Positions 53,740 to 61,927 of a stretch of DNA of 64,000 bases are shown in pieces; positions within the stretch are counted from its first letter, which is position 1, and the number at the start of each line of letters is the position of its first letter. The DNA comes from Granulicella rosea (GTDB lineage Bacteria; Acidobacteriota; Terriglobia; Terriglobales; Acidobacteriaceae): positions 868,001-932,000 of the forward strand of contig NZ_FZOU01000001.1 in assembly GCF_900188085.1 (NCBI RefSeq), written 5' to 3'. The notes beneath the pieces were generated by a model. The model saw only the letters and a program-made list of their open reading frames with translations, made no database searches and was not told the origin of the DNA. The position numbers were made by a program, and so were the translations under genes.

Positions 53740-54739
53740 GGAGGAGACGCGCTGTCTCCAGATTACGGCCATCGCCGGTCGCCATCAAATCCGCATAGAC
53801 CAGCAACGGGGGCACCAGGTCTGGGTGGGTCGGGTCTTCCGGGAGATTCCAGAAGGCCTGCAGGATTTCGGTATTGCCATTCTGATCCAGCCGCATTCTT
53901 GCCTTGGTGAGAAGGGACTTGGCGTCTCCTCGCACGTAGAGAGTGAACTGCTCTGGTTTGAGGTACCCCGTCAATCGCTGCGCAGCCACCTCAGCGCCCC
54001 ACACTGCCTGCCGGCCGTGAAGATCCAGAGCCTGTAACCGGTCAACGTCCGCCTGATAGCGATCTTGGAAGAGCTTTGGCCGAAGAGCCTCGGGATAACG
54101 GGCGACCCAGGCTTCCATCAGCTCCCGCGTGTTGATGAGAGTGGCGATTCCGCCTCGTTGTACTAAATGGCCGCGGTTTGCGAGTTCCTTGATGACAGGT
54201 CCAACGGTTCCCAGGGCGACTTGAGCGACTCGCCCGATTTCACGGTAGGTCGCATCCGCCAGTTTCTGGTCGCACAGCAACGCGAAGATCACCTTCATCC
54301 CGACTTCGGTATATGCCCGGCGCCGTTCCAGATCGTTCTTCCGGCGAGCCGGCTGTGGCTCTCCGGTGATGTAAATGGTCAAGCCGGGGACCTGAATGAA
54401 TGCGTTTCCGGCTGTATCGATGAAAGGAAGATGCAAGTCGCGGCAGCGCTCCGCCAGCGCCCTTGTCATATAAGGCGCGACCAACAGCGGGTAGACCCCG
54501 GGCGGGAGGCCGTTCAGTTGCTCTTTGACCATCCCAATGGTGGCGAAGTTTCGCACCGTTTTGATGACGGCCACGAATTGAGGTTTCGTTGCGAGAGCGT
54601 CGGCTTCAAGGAATACCTCTCCGTGCCCTGGAGTCCGTGTTTTGACGGCATGACGCAGTTTAAGAGCAGCGGTACGCGCGACAGCACCGAGTGCTTCGGT
54701 CAATGTACCTTGTCCGCGTAATTCGATTCGAGAGTTCAC
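53705..54739 (-). CDS. AbiEi-like antitoxin / HTH regulator
   Basis: 344 residues from a GTG at 54739 chosen for AGGAG ~8 bases upstream; an ATG at 54760 lies close to the operator. The middle contains a winged helix: 'ADATYREIGRVAQVALGTVG', 'PVIKELANRGHLVQRGG'. The end 'LLVYADLMATGDGRNLETAR' plus 'LLHEQLLEPLYRS' is characteristic of the type IV antitoxin AbiEi-like family, paired with nucleotidyltransferase toxins. It probably binds the palindrome at 54767-54789 to control its own gene. Its toxin partner is truncated, so it may now be an orphan antitoxin. Confidence 0.78.
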   Translation of the reverse strand: MNSRIELRGQGTLTEALGAVARTAALKLRHAVKTRTPGHGEVFLEADALATKPQFVAVIKTVRNFATIGMVKEQLNGLPPGVYPLLVAPYMTRALAERCRDLHLPFIDTAGNAFIQVPGLTIYITGEPQPARRKNDLERRRAYTEVGMKVIFALLCDQKLADATYREIGRVAQVALGTVGPVIKELANRGHLVQRGGIATLINTRELMEAWVARYPEALRPKLFQDRYQADVDRLQALDLHGRQAVWGAEVAAQRLTGYLKPEQFTLYVRGDAKSLLTKARMRLDQNGNTEILQAFWNLPEDPTHPDLVPPLLVYADLMATGDGRNLETARLLHEQLLEPLYRS

Positions 54740-54766
54740 GCCATCCGCTCCTGTTCGCACTTTATC

Positions 54767-54789
54767 ATTGTTCGTACGATACGAACAAT
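54767..54789 (-). promoter_or_regulatory. Palindromic operator upstream of the antitoxin gene
   Basis: Perfect inverted repeat ATTGTTCGTA / TACGAACAAT around CGA, ending 28 bases before the GTG start. Related half-sites (GCGAACA, CTGTTCGC) lie on both sides. Position and symmetry fit autoregulation by the antitoxin. Confidence 0.75.
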
Positions 54790-54868
54790 ACCATAAAGCG
54801 AACAGTGCACACTCGTTCTTCGGCCCCCTGAAGTTTCCCCCACTTTGACGATGCCTGCCTGACGCCTT

Positions 54869-55984
54869 CTACCGCCCGTCCGCGCCGCAGGTCGTCGCTG
54901 CGAGGATCCTGCGCAGAATATCTTGCGATCTCCGCTGACCCCACCGCGTACCGTATGCGCTGGAGGTGATGGCGATCGCCATGTGACAGGAAGGCACGAT
55001 ATAAATCTTGTTGCCACCGTTTCCCGAAGCGAAGTGAACAACGATCGTATCGGCGCCCACCTGCTCCGCCTTCGTGTACCACATGTACCCGTAAGAGTCG
55101 GCATAAGGATCGCTGTCGCCAATGGGCACCAGGCTTGCGGTGCTCTTCTCGAGCCAGGCGTGGCTTACAAGACGTCTTCCGTCGACCACTCCGTCATTCA
55201 GGATCAGTTGGCCGAGCGCAGCCGCGTCGCGGGCAGTGATCTCCAGGTTTCCCTGGCCCGTCGTTCGTTTTACAGGGACATGTCTCCAGTGAAAAAGCTT
55301 GATGTTGAGCGGCGCGAAGAGATATGTTCGCGCAAACTCGTCGAGAGACTCTCCGGTGCCGTTTTCGACGGTCGCGCCGGCAAGAAAGGCGTTGATCGAG
55401 GTGTAGAGATACCGTTCGCCGGGCGCCCGCCTCATCGGAACGGCGTAAACGGTCCTGATCCAGTCCGTCGATTCGTCGAGCCGGTCCTCGTTGCCGGGCG
55501 TGGATGGATCGGTATCGTCCGCATCCAGGCCGGAGCGCATCGTCAGAAGGTCTTCGATCCGAATCTTCTCTTTGCCGTCATGGGGAAGTCCTGGAAGGTA
55601 GCGCGCAATGAGATCGTCGACTCCGTGGACCTTCCCCTGGTCAATCGCTATCCCCAGCAACAGGGAGGTAATGCTCTTCGTGGCGGAACGAATATCGTGA
55701 AGCGTGTCTGCCGAGTCTCCATTGAAGTAGTGTTCGCTGACGAGCGAGCCGTCACGCAGGATCACGATGCCCTTGAGATCGTGATGCTCTTCCGCGGCCA
55801 TGTCGCGATAGAGCGCATCCAAAGCCGCGCTGTCCATTTGGGATGCGTCGCCTCGAGTGGGCGTCCACTGGACTCCGTGGGGAAGGTCCACAGGGGCGGG
55901 CTGCCGCGGCGTCTGGGCGGGCACGGAGATGGTCATGCACGCCACGACTACGATGTTGCTGGCAATGATCCAGAGTTTCGGCAT
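54869..55984 (-). CDS. Secreted serine hydrolase of the beta-lactamase (class C) / PBP4 family
   Basis: 371 residues. Signal peptide ~1-23 (MPKLWIIASNIVVVACMTISVPAQ). Active-site motifs: SxxK as 'RSATKSITSLLLG' (Ser-Ala-Thr-Lys, ~100-103), the Tyr motif in 'RYLYTSINAFLAG' and a late 'HFASGNGGNK' in place of the KTG/HxG triad. 'LPGLPHDGKEKIRIEDLLTM' plus 'RSGLDADD' is standard for this family of esterases/peptidases (EstB-, Flp-like). Not a typical resistance beta-lactamase. Cargo gene of the element, unrelated to the flanking systems. Confidence 0.88.
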   Translation of the reverse strand: MPKLWIIASNIVVVACMTISVPAQTPRQPAPVDLPHGVQWTPTRGDASQMDSAALDALYRDMAAEEHHDLKGIVILRDGSLVSEHYFNGDSADTLHDIRSATKSITSLLLGIAIDQGKVHGVDDLIARYLPGLPHDGKEKIRIEDLLTMRSGLDADDTDPSTPGNEDRLDESTDWIRTVYAVPMRRAPGERYLYTSINAFLAGATVENGTGESLDEFARTYLFAPLNIKLFHWRHVPVKRTTGQGNLEITARDAAALGQLILNDGVVDGRRLVSHAWLEKSTASLVPIGDSDPYADSYGYMWYTKAEQVGADTIVVHFASGNGGNKIYIVPSCHMAIAITSSAYGTRWGQRRSQDILRRILAATTCGADGR

Positions 55985-56214
55985 AAGCCTGCATACGGAT
56001 GAAGGGGCGGGCAGGTTCCACTATCCGTACGAATCCAGACTGCTCAATCGCCAAAAAGAGACAGGCGGAGGATCCCCTCGGTCGTGAGGCAGCGGGCTGA
56101 ACGATTCGGGATCTCCCGCTCACCTGGCAACTCTCAGACTCTTTCCCCGGGACAGGATCCTTTGTCTCGCCACCCCAGACAACAAACAACCAGCGTAAGA
56201 CAGGAGGCACTCTC

Positions 56215-57309
56215 ATGCTTTTGACGATGCAGTCGAAGACCGCCGCTTCCCATAAGCTCGAACAACTCATCGCCCGAGGCCGATCGAAGGCTGGCGAGGT
56301 GGTAAATCACGTGATGAATCACCAACCCAGCGACCGACTGGCTCGAGGCGGGGAATTGAGCTTCGAGGCCGACCCGGAGGCGAAGACGATCACGATCAGT
56401 TATCCCGATCTTCAAGCCTCGGCCATCCGTCAAAGGCTGCATCGCCACTCCATTCAGCAGATGGCGCAGACCACGGATCTACCGCTGAAGTTCATCGACG
56501 GACTGCAGCAGACGAGCGCGCCGTGGGGCCGGGAACTGCTGGCCCACAACCTTACGACTGTGTTCGCGAACCGATTCGATCGGAGTCGGTATCTGCTTCG
56601 TTCCGTACAGGGCGAGGTGCGCGGCTTCCTTTCGGACCGGTACCGCCGGCTGGACTCCCGACCGATCATCGAGGCCTTCGCGACGGCGGTGCAGCAGAAG
56701 GGAGCTCTTCCATACGATGGCTACGTCACCGACACGAAGGTCGCCCTCCAGGCGATCATGCCGGAGGTCTATGAGCCTATTCCGGGCGAGATGGTGGCCT
56801 ATGGTTTGAGCCTCGAGAACTCCGACTTCGGCAACGGTGCTCTCTCGATCCGAGCCTACCTTCTTCGCATCTGGTGCTCCAATTTGGCCATCACGCAGGA
56901 AGAGATGCGGCAGGTCCACCTCGGCAAGCGTCTGGATGACTCCATGCTGTACTCCCAGAGAACCTACGAACTCGATGCGCAGACGACGGTGAGCGCTTTG
57001 AGAGATGTGGTTTCCTCGCAGTTGAATGCAGACTCTCTGCGCCGGCGCATGGAGGCGGTTCGCCATGCCAATGAGCAATCGGTCGACCCTGGTTCGGCGC
57101 GAGAGATGCTTCGTAAGACGCTGCTGAAGTCCGAGTCCGATGCTGTAATCGAAGCTTACAATTCGCCGGATGCTTACAACATGCCGGCAGGGAATACGAC
57201 CTGGCGGCTCTCGAACGCGATCTCCTGGATTGCGGGCAGCACCGAAGACGCGGAGCGTAAACTGGAGCTGATGAAGTTCGCCGGCGAAGTACTACCGAAG
57301 GCGGCGTGA
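56215..57309 (+). CDS. DUF932 (plasmid/phage-type) protein
   Basis: 364 residues; ATG follows AGGAGG by 8 bases. Signs of the DUF932 family, found on plasmids, phages and ICEs: 'LLAHNLTTVFANRFDRSRYL', 'LRSVQGEVRGFLSDRYRRLD', 'MVAYGLSLENSDFGNGALSI', 'LRIWCSNLAITQEEMRQVHL'. Function unknown; some members lie near anti-restriction or replication genes. No membrane segment. Own promoter in the 230-base gap, own terminator. Confidence 0.82.
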   Translation: MLLTMQSKTAASHKLEQLIARGRSKAGEVVNHVMNHQPSDRLARGGELSFEADPEAKTITISYPDLQASAIRQRLHRHSIQQMAQTTDLPLKFIDGLQQTSAPWGRELLAHNLTTVFANRFDRSRYLLRSVQGEVRGFLSDRYRRLDSRPIIEAFATAVQQKGALPYDGYVTDTKVALQAIMPEVYEPIPGEMVAYGLSLENSDFGNGALSIRAYLLRIWCSNLAITQEEMRQVHLGKRLDDSMLYSQRTYELDAQTTVSALRDVVSSQLNADSLRRRMEAVRHANEQSVDPGSAREMLRKTLLKSESDAVIEAYNSPDAYNMPAGNTTWRLSNAISWIAGSTEDAERKLELMKFAGEVLPKAA

Positions 57310-57320
57310 GGTTAGTCGAG

Positions 57321-57349
57321 GGACGGGGCCGACCGGCTCCGTCCTTTTT
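57321..57349 (+). terminator. Rho-independent terminator after the DUF932 gene
   Basis: Stem GGACGGGGCC / GGCTCCGTCC (one G-T pair), loop GACC, followed by TTTTT, 12 bases after the stop codon. Confidence 0.9.
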
Positions 57350-57576
57350 CACCGCTAACATGCCGCAGTTCTTAAACCACTCATCCTATGACAAGGTTTG
57401 CGTCTTCGCCGATCACATTACCGTCTCGGCGATCTGAGTGGGATCGCGAGCCTATAATTGTTCGCTCAAAGCGTCTGGCTAAACATTTCCGCCAGGCCGA
57501 CTTATAAGGAATAGTCCGCCACCATCCCTAACGGATGGATCGTACGGCGTGGGGGACCGTCGTAAACTTTCTGTGT

Positions 57577-60500
57577 ATGTCCTTCCAAGCCAATCCCCTG
57601 CGAGATGCCCACGCGACGATCGCGGGCTTCTTCTATCAGGCGAATATCACGCTTCTCCGCTGGATGGCCCTTCAGCCCGGACAGCACCTTGAGCTTGAGG
57701 CTGGAGAAGACATCGATACCGTCGAGCCAGCGGACAGCGACCCTGGATCAGCGGAACGGCGCCTGCTTGAACAACTGAAGGTACGTTCCACAAAATCAGT
57801 CACTTTGCGTAATCCTGAAGCGCTTGAGGCACTTTCCAATTTCTGCGAACATCGCGCTTCCAATCCCAACTTAGAGCTTCAGTTTCGCTATCTGACGACT
57901 GCCGCTGCCGGCGTCGAGCAGGGCTGGACTCTTCCCGAGGGCGGAATCGAGACCTGGATAGAGCTGCGCCGCGGAGGGTATGACGAAAAGTTGCGGAGCA
58001 AGGCTCTGGGAGAGATTCGCAGATTCCTGAAACTGGGCAAACAACCGGAGCGCGTTTCACAGAAAGCATGGGAGGCCCTGCAGCTCGTCCTCGATAGTGA
58101 TGACGATGCCTTGGGAGAACTTGTCTTCTCATTTGAATGGGCGCTCGGTTATGGGGATCCCGATCAAAGCGAGGCCGAGGTTCTCGCCGCTCTGGTCGGC
58201 CGCGGGCTTGGTGCCTCCATCGCTGAAGCTGCGCCGATCTATGCCCATCTCTTTACCTTTGCGTTTCGCTTGTTGACCAAAGCTGGACCAAAGGTTCTGA
58301 CGATCGAGGGCTTGGCGGCGGAGCTTGCCACACCAACCATCCCTCTAAACGAGCGTGGCACTATCGACACCATCAGGGGAGAGATCGAGGCACTCAGGAA
58401 GGATGTCAGTGCAATTAGAAAACACCTCGATCTCCAGGGAACAGAGGTCAACGCTCTCAAGCAGACTGTCGAAATCATCGGCAAAACCTATGGTTTTGCA
58501 AATGTTTTTGCCCTGAGCGCTGCCACGCTTTCAACGGACGTACCTGAACTTGTCACTCCACGAGCCAATCGTCAAGCTCTTATCGATGCGTTGCTGACAC
58601 AGCAGGAAGCAGACGGAGCACTACTCCTTCTCGGCGAGCCCGGATCAGGCAAAACACAACTGCTGCGTCTTCTCGTCGAGCAATCTCCGCGCCGCATCGT
58701 CTGGTTGAATATTCCACGGGGTGCGACAGAGGCTCAGGCAAATCTGTTGATCGATTCGCTGATTCGATCTCTCGCACCCGAAGCTACTGGAGCTTCACTC
58801 CGGGAGCGCTATGCGGCCGCAGTGTCGAACATCCCGGATGCAATCATCGTGATCGAAGATTTGCCCCGGCTTCTTGCGGGCAGTCCTCTCGCGGCGCAAC
58901 TGCAGACGCTTGCGGCCGGCCTCGCAAATGTTCACTCTGCTCTGCTCCTTTCGAGCTACTATCAGCCTCCTGCAAACATGAGGAAGAGCCTGGGCAAGAT
59001 CAAGTTCGACGTTCCTCGCTTTACAGAAGAAGATGCCGTGGAGCTTTTGCATTCCGCCGGCGCTCCTGAAGGCTTTCCCAAAAAATCTATCAGCCGCATG
59101 CTGATCGCACTCTCTCAGGGACTTCCAGTATTGGCGATGGCGGGAGTCCGCTATCTGTCCGACTGCAACTGGTCGTTTTCCGAGACGGAAATGGAATCGC
59201 TGCTGCGCGGAGAGTTCGCAGCGGACAACCGCGCCGATGCCGGGGCGCTCCTCCAGGCAATAGTCCCGGATGCCGAAGAGCGAGAGCTTCTGATTCGCAT
59301 GAGCCTGGCAACCGGCTCATTCAGCCGAGATGACGTCGCCAGCGTTGCGAAAGTGCCGAAGGCCGTCCCGCTGCCTGGGGAAAAGGTGGATCGCGCCGCC
59401 GGGCTTTGGTTTCAGGAGATAGGAAGCGGCAGATTTCTGACTTCACCGCTAATCTCATCCGAGCTCGGCGCAGCTTTGGATCCACGTACCCGCACAGGCG
59501 TGCACTATGTTTTTGCACTCCGGATATTGGCTCGAAAGTCATTGACATCGATCGATGTTGTCACTTGCGTTCATCATCTGATAATGGCGGAGGACATGGA
59601 ATTCGCCTGCATCGTTCTCATTCAGGCTTACTCCTCCATTCTCGAAATGGAAGGGACGCCGGACGAAGATTTCGGACTGCTAAGAATCTCGGTTGCTGCG
59701 GTGCTGGCTTCGAATATCGTTTTAGCCCTACGACTATATCTATGTGCCTTGGATATCGTGGTGCGCCTGAAACAGGGGCGCGAGATCGACTTAATGATTG
59801 GTACGATGGATCGCCTGTTGACCGAGGCAGACTACGAAGGCTGGGGAACTGTCTTGGCGGCGAGCACTCTCGCGATACGCCTGGTCTGGACACGCCCGGC
59901 TCTCGCAAACCGCTACCTTTTGATGGCGCTTGCGGGAGCAGGGACAGTTCGTTTTCCGGACGGCTCGCCGCTGCCAGTGGGTGATCATCCAATCGAAGTT
60001 ATGCTCTGGATGTCGGGCTACAGCGCGAAGTCGGACGAGGACGCAGACTCATGGCTCGAAACGATCGCGCGCTTCACTCCGGAGCAACTAGAGACCCTGA
60101 AAGCGTCGGAGATGACCGAAGACACTGTCACCATTTTCTGCGACGGATACTGGCGCCGCGAGTTCTTCAAGCCCGAAGCTGAACGGGATTGGGACCATGT
60201 GGCTCAAAAACTTGACTATGTTGATCGAACTGCTCGTGCGATCCAATTCGATCTTCTCGAAGCTGCGGCGATTCGGACACGCGTTATGTTGCTTGCAGAG
60301 TGGCAACATCGGCTTGATGAAGCGGTCGCGTTGGCGACTACCTCTCTCGACCGTTTCGATGGCGATGACACCAGGTTCCTTATCCTAGAGGTCACAGGGC
60401 GGCAGTTGGGATACACGGGTCAGAATGAGCAGGCCATCGATTGGCTTGACCGCGCCGTCGCCTGTAAGGCATACAAAAAAAGTCTCTGGCGCAGAAATGT

Positions 60501-61770
60501 ACTCGTGACCGAAGCGGATCTGCACAGCAAGCATGATCCTAAAAAGGCGGCTGAGTTCACTGCCGCAGCAGTCGACATGGCAAGGGACGGCGTCCTCATT
60601 GAGCCGATCTTTATTGAGACGCTGCTTGAGCATGTCATTGCCTTATGGAACGCGGGCGAAGAGAGGCGGGCATCCGATCTGCTCGCTGAGATCCTTGGCC
60701 GCCTGTTCGCTTTCGAGGAAGACAACGATAGCTGGAAGGGACTTTTCTATCGCACGTTCCATGTGCTGTCGTATTACAGCGATATCGCGCAGCACGGCAA
60801 AGGATCAACAACCTACACTGCACCCGAACAAGGACTATTCCTGGCGAACAACGATGTAGCGCATACCTACTACAAACCTGAACAGCAGTCCTATATCTGG
60901 ATCCGCCAGGCGATGCTTGCAGATGGCGTCGGTGATATTCGAGGTGCCGCCGACGCGATATGGAAGGCCATTCAATACGCTGAGGAGGTACCTACTGCGT
61001 GGGCTGATGTGCCTTTGACCAGTTTGTATGGTCTTGCGGCGACCCTTTTGGCTAACGATTTTGCGGGGGCAGCCAGGCTGGCGATGGTCATGACCTCGGT
61101 ACAGCCGCAGGAGATTCGACAGAGACTTGAGGAGAGCGGCCAAGCCGAACATATGGTTGAATTCGATATGGTTCGATTCGCGATCCCTACCGAAGGACAG
61201 AAATCGGCGCTCCGAGTTGGACCTCTCGTACCTATAGCGATCAGACTGGCCCACTTGCAGATCCTCGGCCGAACAAGGGCGGAAATGGAATCAAGCCTTG
61301 CCGACATTGAGCGGATCATGCCAATTGGGCAGCAGCCGGAATCTTTTGGGGAAGCGCTGCGACGATCAATCCTGGAAGAAACGGCCTGGGACGTTCTGCA
61401 GGTAGAAGGATATGATGCGATGCGAAACTGCCGGTATGCTCGGGCGTTCATTCTGCTTGTCGGCGCGATGCAGAAGGCTCCGCTCATTCAGTCGTTATAC
61501 GTGCAGACTTATCTCGCGCAGAACTTCGCCCAATGGTTCAGCTCCGCACGGTCCATCTACCGCGAGATCATCACTCCAATGTTTCGAGCATATTGGCAAC
61601 ATGTTCTGGCGACCTCAACCGATTTCCGCACTGGGATGTCATACACGAAGCGCCAGTTCGACCTGCTCGATGGAACTCCGGAGGGGATGAGAAAGTTTCT
61701 GAGCTCAATCCGGTTTTGCCTCGGTGTGGCCCTGCCGGAGGATACGATGAATTGGCTCGGTCGGGGCTGA
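57577..61770 (+). CDS. Large nuclease / P-loop NTPase / helical-repeat protein, probable anti-phage STAND protein
   Basis: 1,397 residues from ATG 57577 (an upstream ATG at 57535 adds 14 unlikely residues; neither has a good ribosome site). Residues ~5-125: PD-(D/E)XK-type fold resembling Cap4/DUF4297 nucleases, 'AGFFYQANITLLRW', 'LELEAGEDIDTVE' (Glu44-Asp45), 'EQLKVRSTKS' (Gln66, Lys68), 'FRYLTTAAAGVEQGW'. Residues ~330-520: P-loop NTPase, Walker A GEPGSGKT (353-360), Walker B-like IIVIED (423-428). Residues ~640-1390: alpha-helical, with TPR-like pairs (~885-1045). This effector-NTPase-sensor order matches Avs-like defence proteins, in which target binding by the repeats activates the nuclease. 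No small partner gene is adjacent. Function is inferred. Confidence 0.78.
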   Translation: MSFQANPLRDAHATIAGFFYQANITLLRWMALQPGQHLELEAGEDIDTVEPADSDPGSAERRLLEQLKVRSTKSVTLRNPEALEALSNFCEHRASNPNLELQFRYLTTAAAGVEQGWTLPEGGIETWIELRRGGYDEKLRSKALGEIRRFLKLGKQPERVSQKAWEALQLVLDSDDDALGELVFSFEWALGYGDPDQSEAEVLAALVGRGLGASIAEAAPIYAHLFTFAFRLLTKAGPKVLTIEGLAAELATPTIPLNERGTIDTIRGEIEALRKDVSAIRKHLDLQGTEVNALKQTVEIIGKTYGFANVFALSAATLSTDVPELVTPRANRQALIDALLTQQEADGALLLLGEPGSGKTQLLRLLVEQSPRRIVWLNIPRGATEAQANLLIDSLIRSLAPEATGASLRERYAAAVSNIPDAIIVIEDLPRLLAGSPLAAQLQTLAAGLANVHSALLLSSYYQPPANMRKSLGKIKFDVPRFTEEDAVELLHSAGAPEGFPKKSISRMLIALSQGLPVLAMAGVRYLSDCNWSFSETEMESLLRGEFAADNRADAGALLQAIVPDAEERELLIRMSLATGSFSRDDVASVAKVPKAVPLPGEKVDRAAGLWFQEIGSGRFLTSPLISSELGAALDPRTRTGVHYVFALRILARKSLTSIDVVTCVHHLIMAEDMEFACIVLIQAYSSILEMEGTPDEDFGLLRISVAAVLASNIVLALRLYLCALDIVVRLKQGREIDLMIGTMDRLLTEADYEGWGTVLAASTLAIRLVWTRPALANRYLLMALAGAGTVRFPDGSPLPVGDHPIEVMLWMSGYSAKSDEDADSWLETIARFTPEQLETLKASEMTEDTVTIFCDGYWRREFFKPEAERDWDHVAQKLDYVDRTARAIQFDLLEAAAIRTRVMLLAEWQHRLDEAVALATTSLDRFDGDDTRFLILEVTGRQLGYTGQNEQAIDWLDRAVACKAYKKSLWRRNVLVTEADLHSKHDPKKAAEFTAAAVDMARDGVLIEPIFIETLLEHVIALWNAGEERRASDLLAEILGRLFAFEEDNDSWKGLFYRTFHVLSYYSDIAQHGKGSTTYTAPEQGLFLANNDVAHTYYKPEQQSYIWIRQAMLADGVGDIRGAADAIWKAIQYAEEVPTAWADVPLTSLYGLAATLLANDFAGAARLAMVMTSVQPQEIRQRLEESGQAEHMVEFDMVRFAIPTEGQKSALRVGPLVPIAIRLAHLQILGRTRAEMESSLADIERIMPIGQQPESFGEALRRSILEETAWDVLQVEGYDAMRNCRYARAFILLVGAMQKAPLIQSLYVQTYLAQNFAQWFSSARSIYREIITPMFRAYWQHVLATSTDFRTGMSYTKRQFDLLDGTPEGMRKFLSSIRFCLGVALPEDTMNWLGRG

Positions 61771-61927
61771 GCGAGTGCGACCTGCTCGCACTAAAATCAG
61801 CCAATTAAGCACGAAGTCTTGAAAAGTATTTGTACACTGTCGGGGGAAGCTTGCGCTTCATGAGATCCTTTCATCAGCAAGTCTACGGGAATGCTACAAC
61901 TCGTGCCAATTGCTTCAGATTTCGACT

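Noticed and set aside
54869..55984. Antibiotic-resistance beta-lactamase
   Set aside because: The SxxK motif is present but the remaining motifs and length fit the broad class C-like serine hydrolase/esterase family; resistance cannot be claimed.
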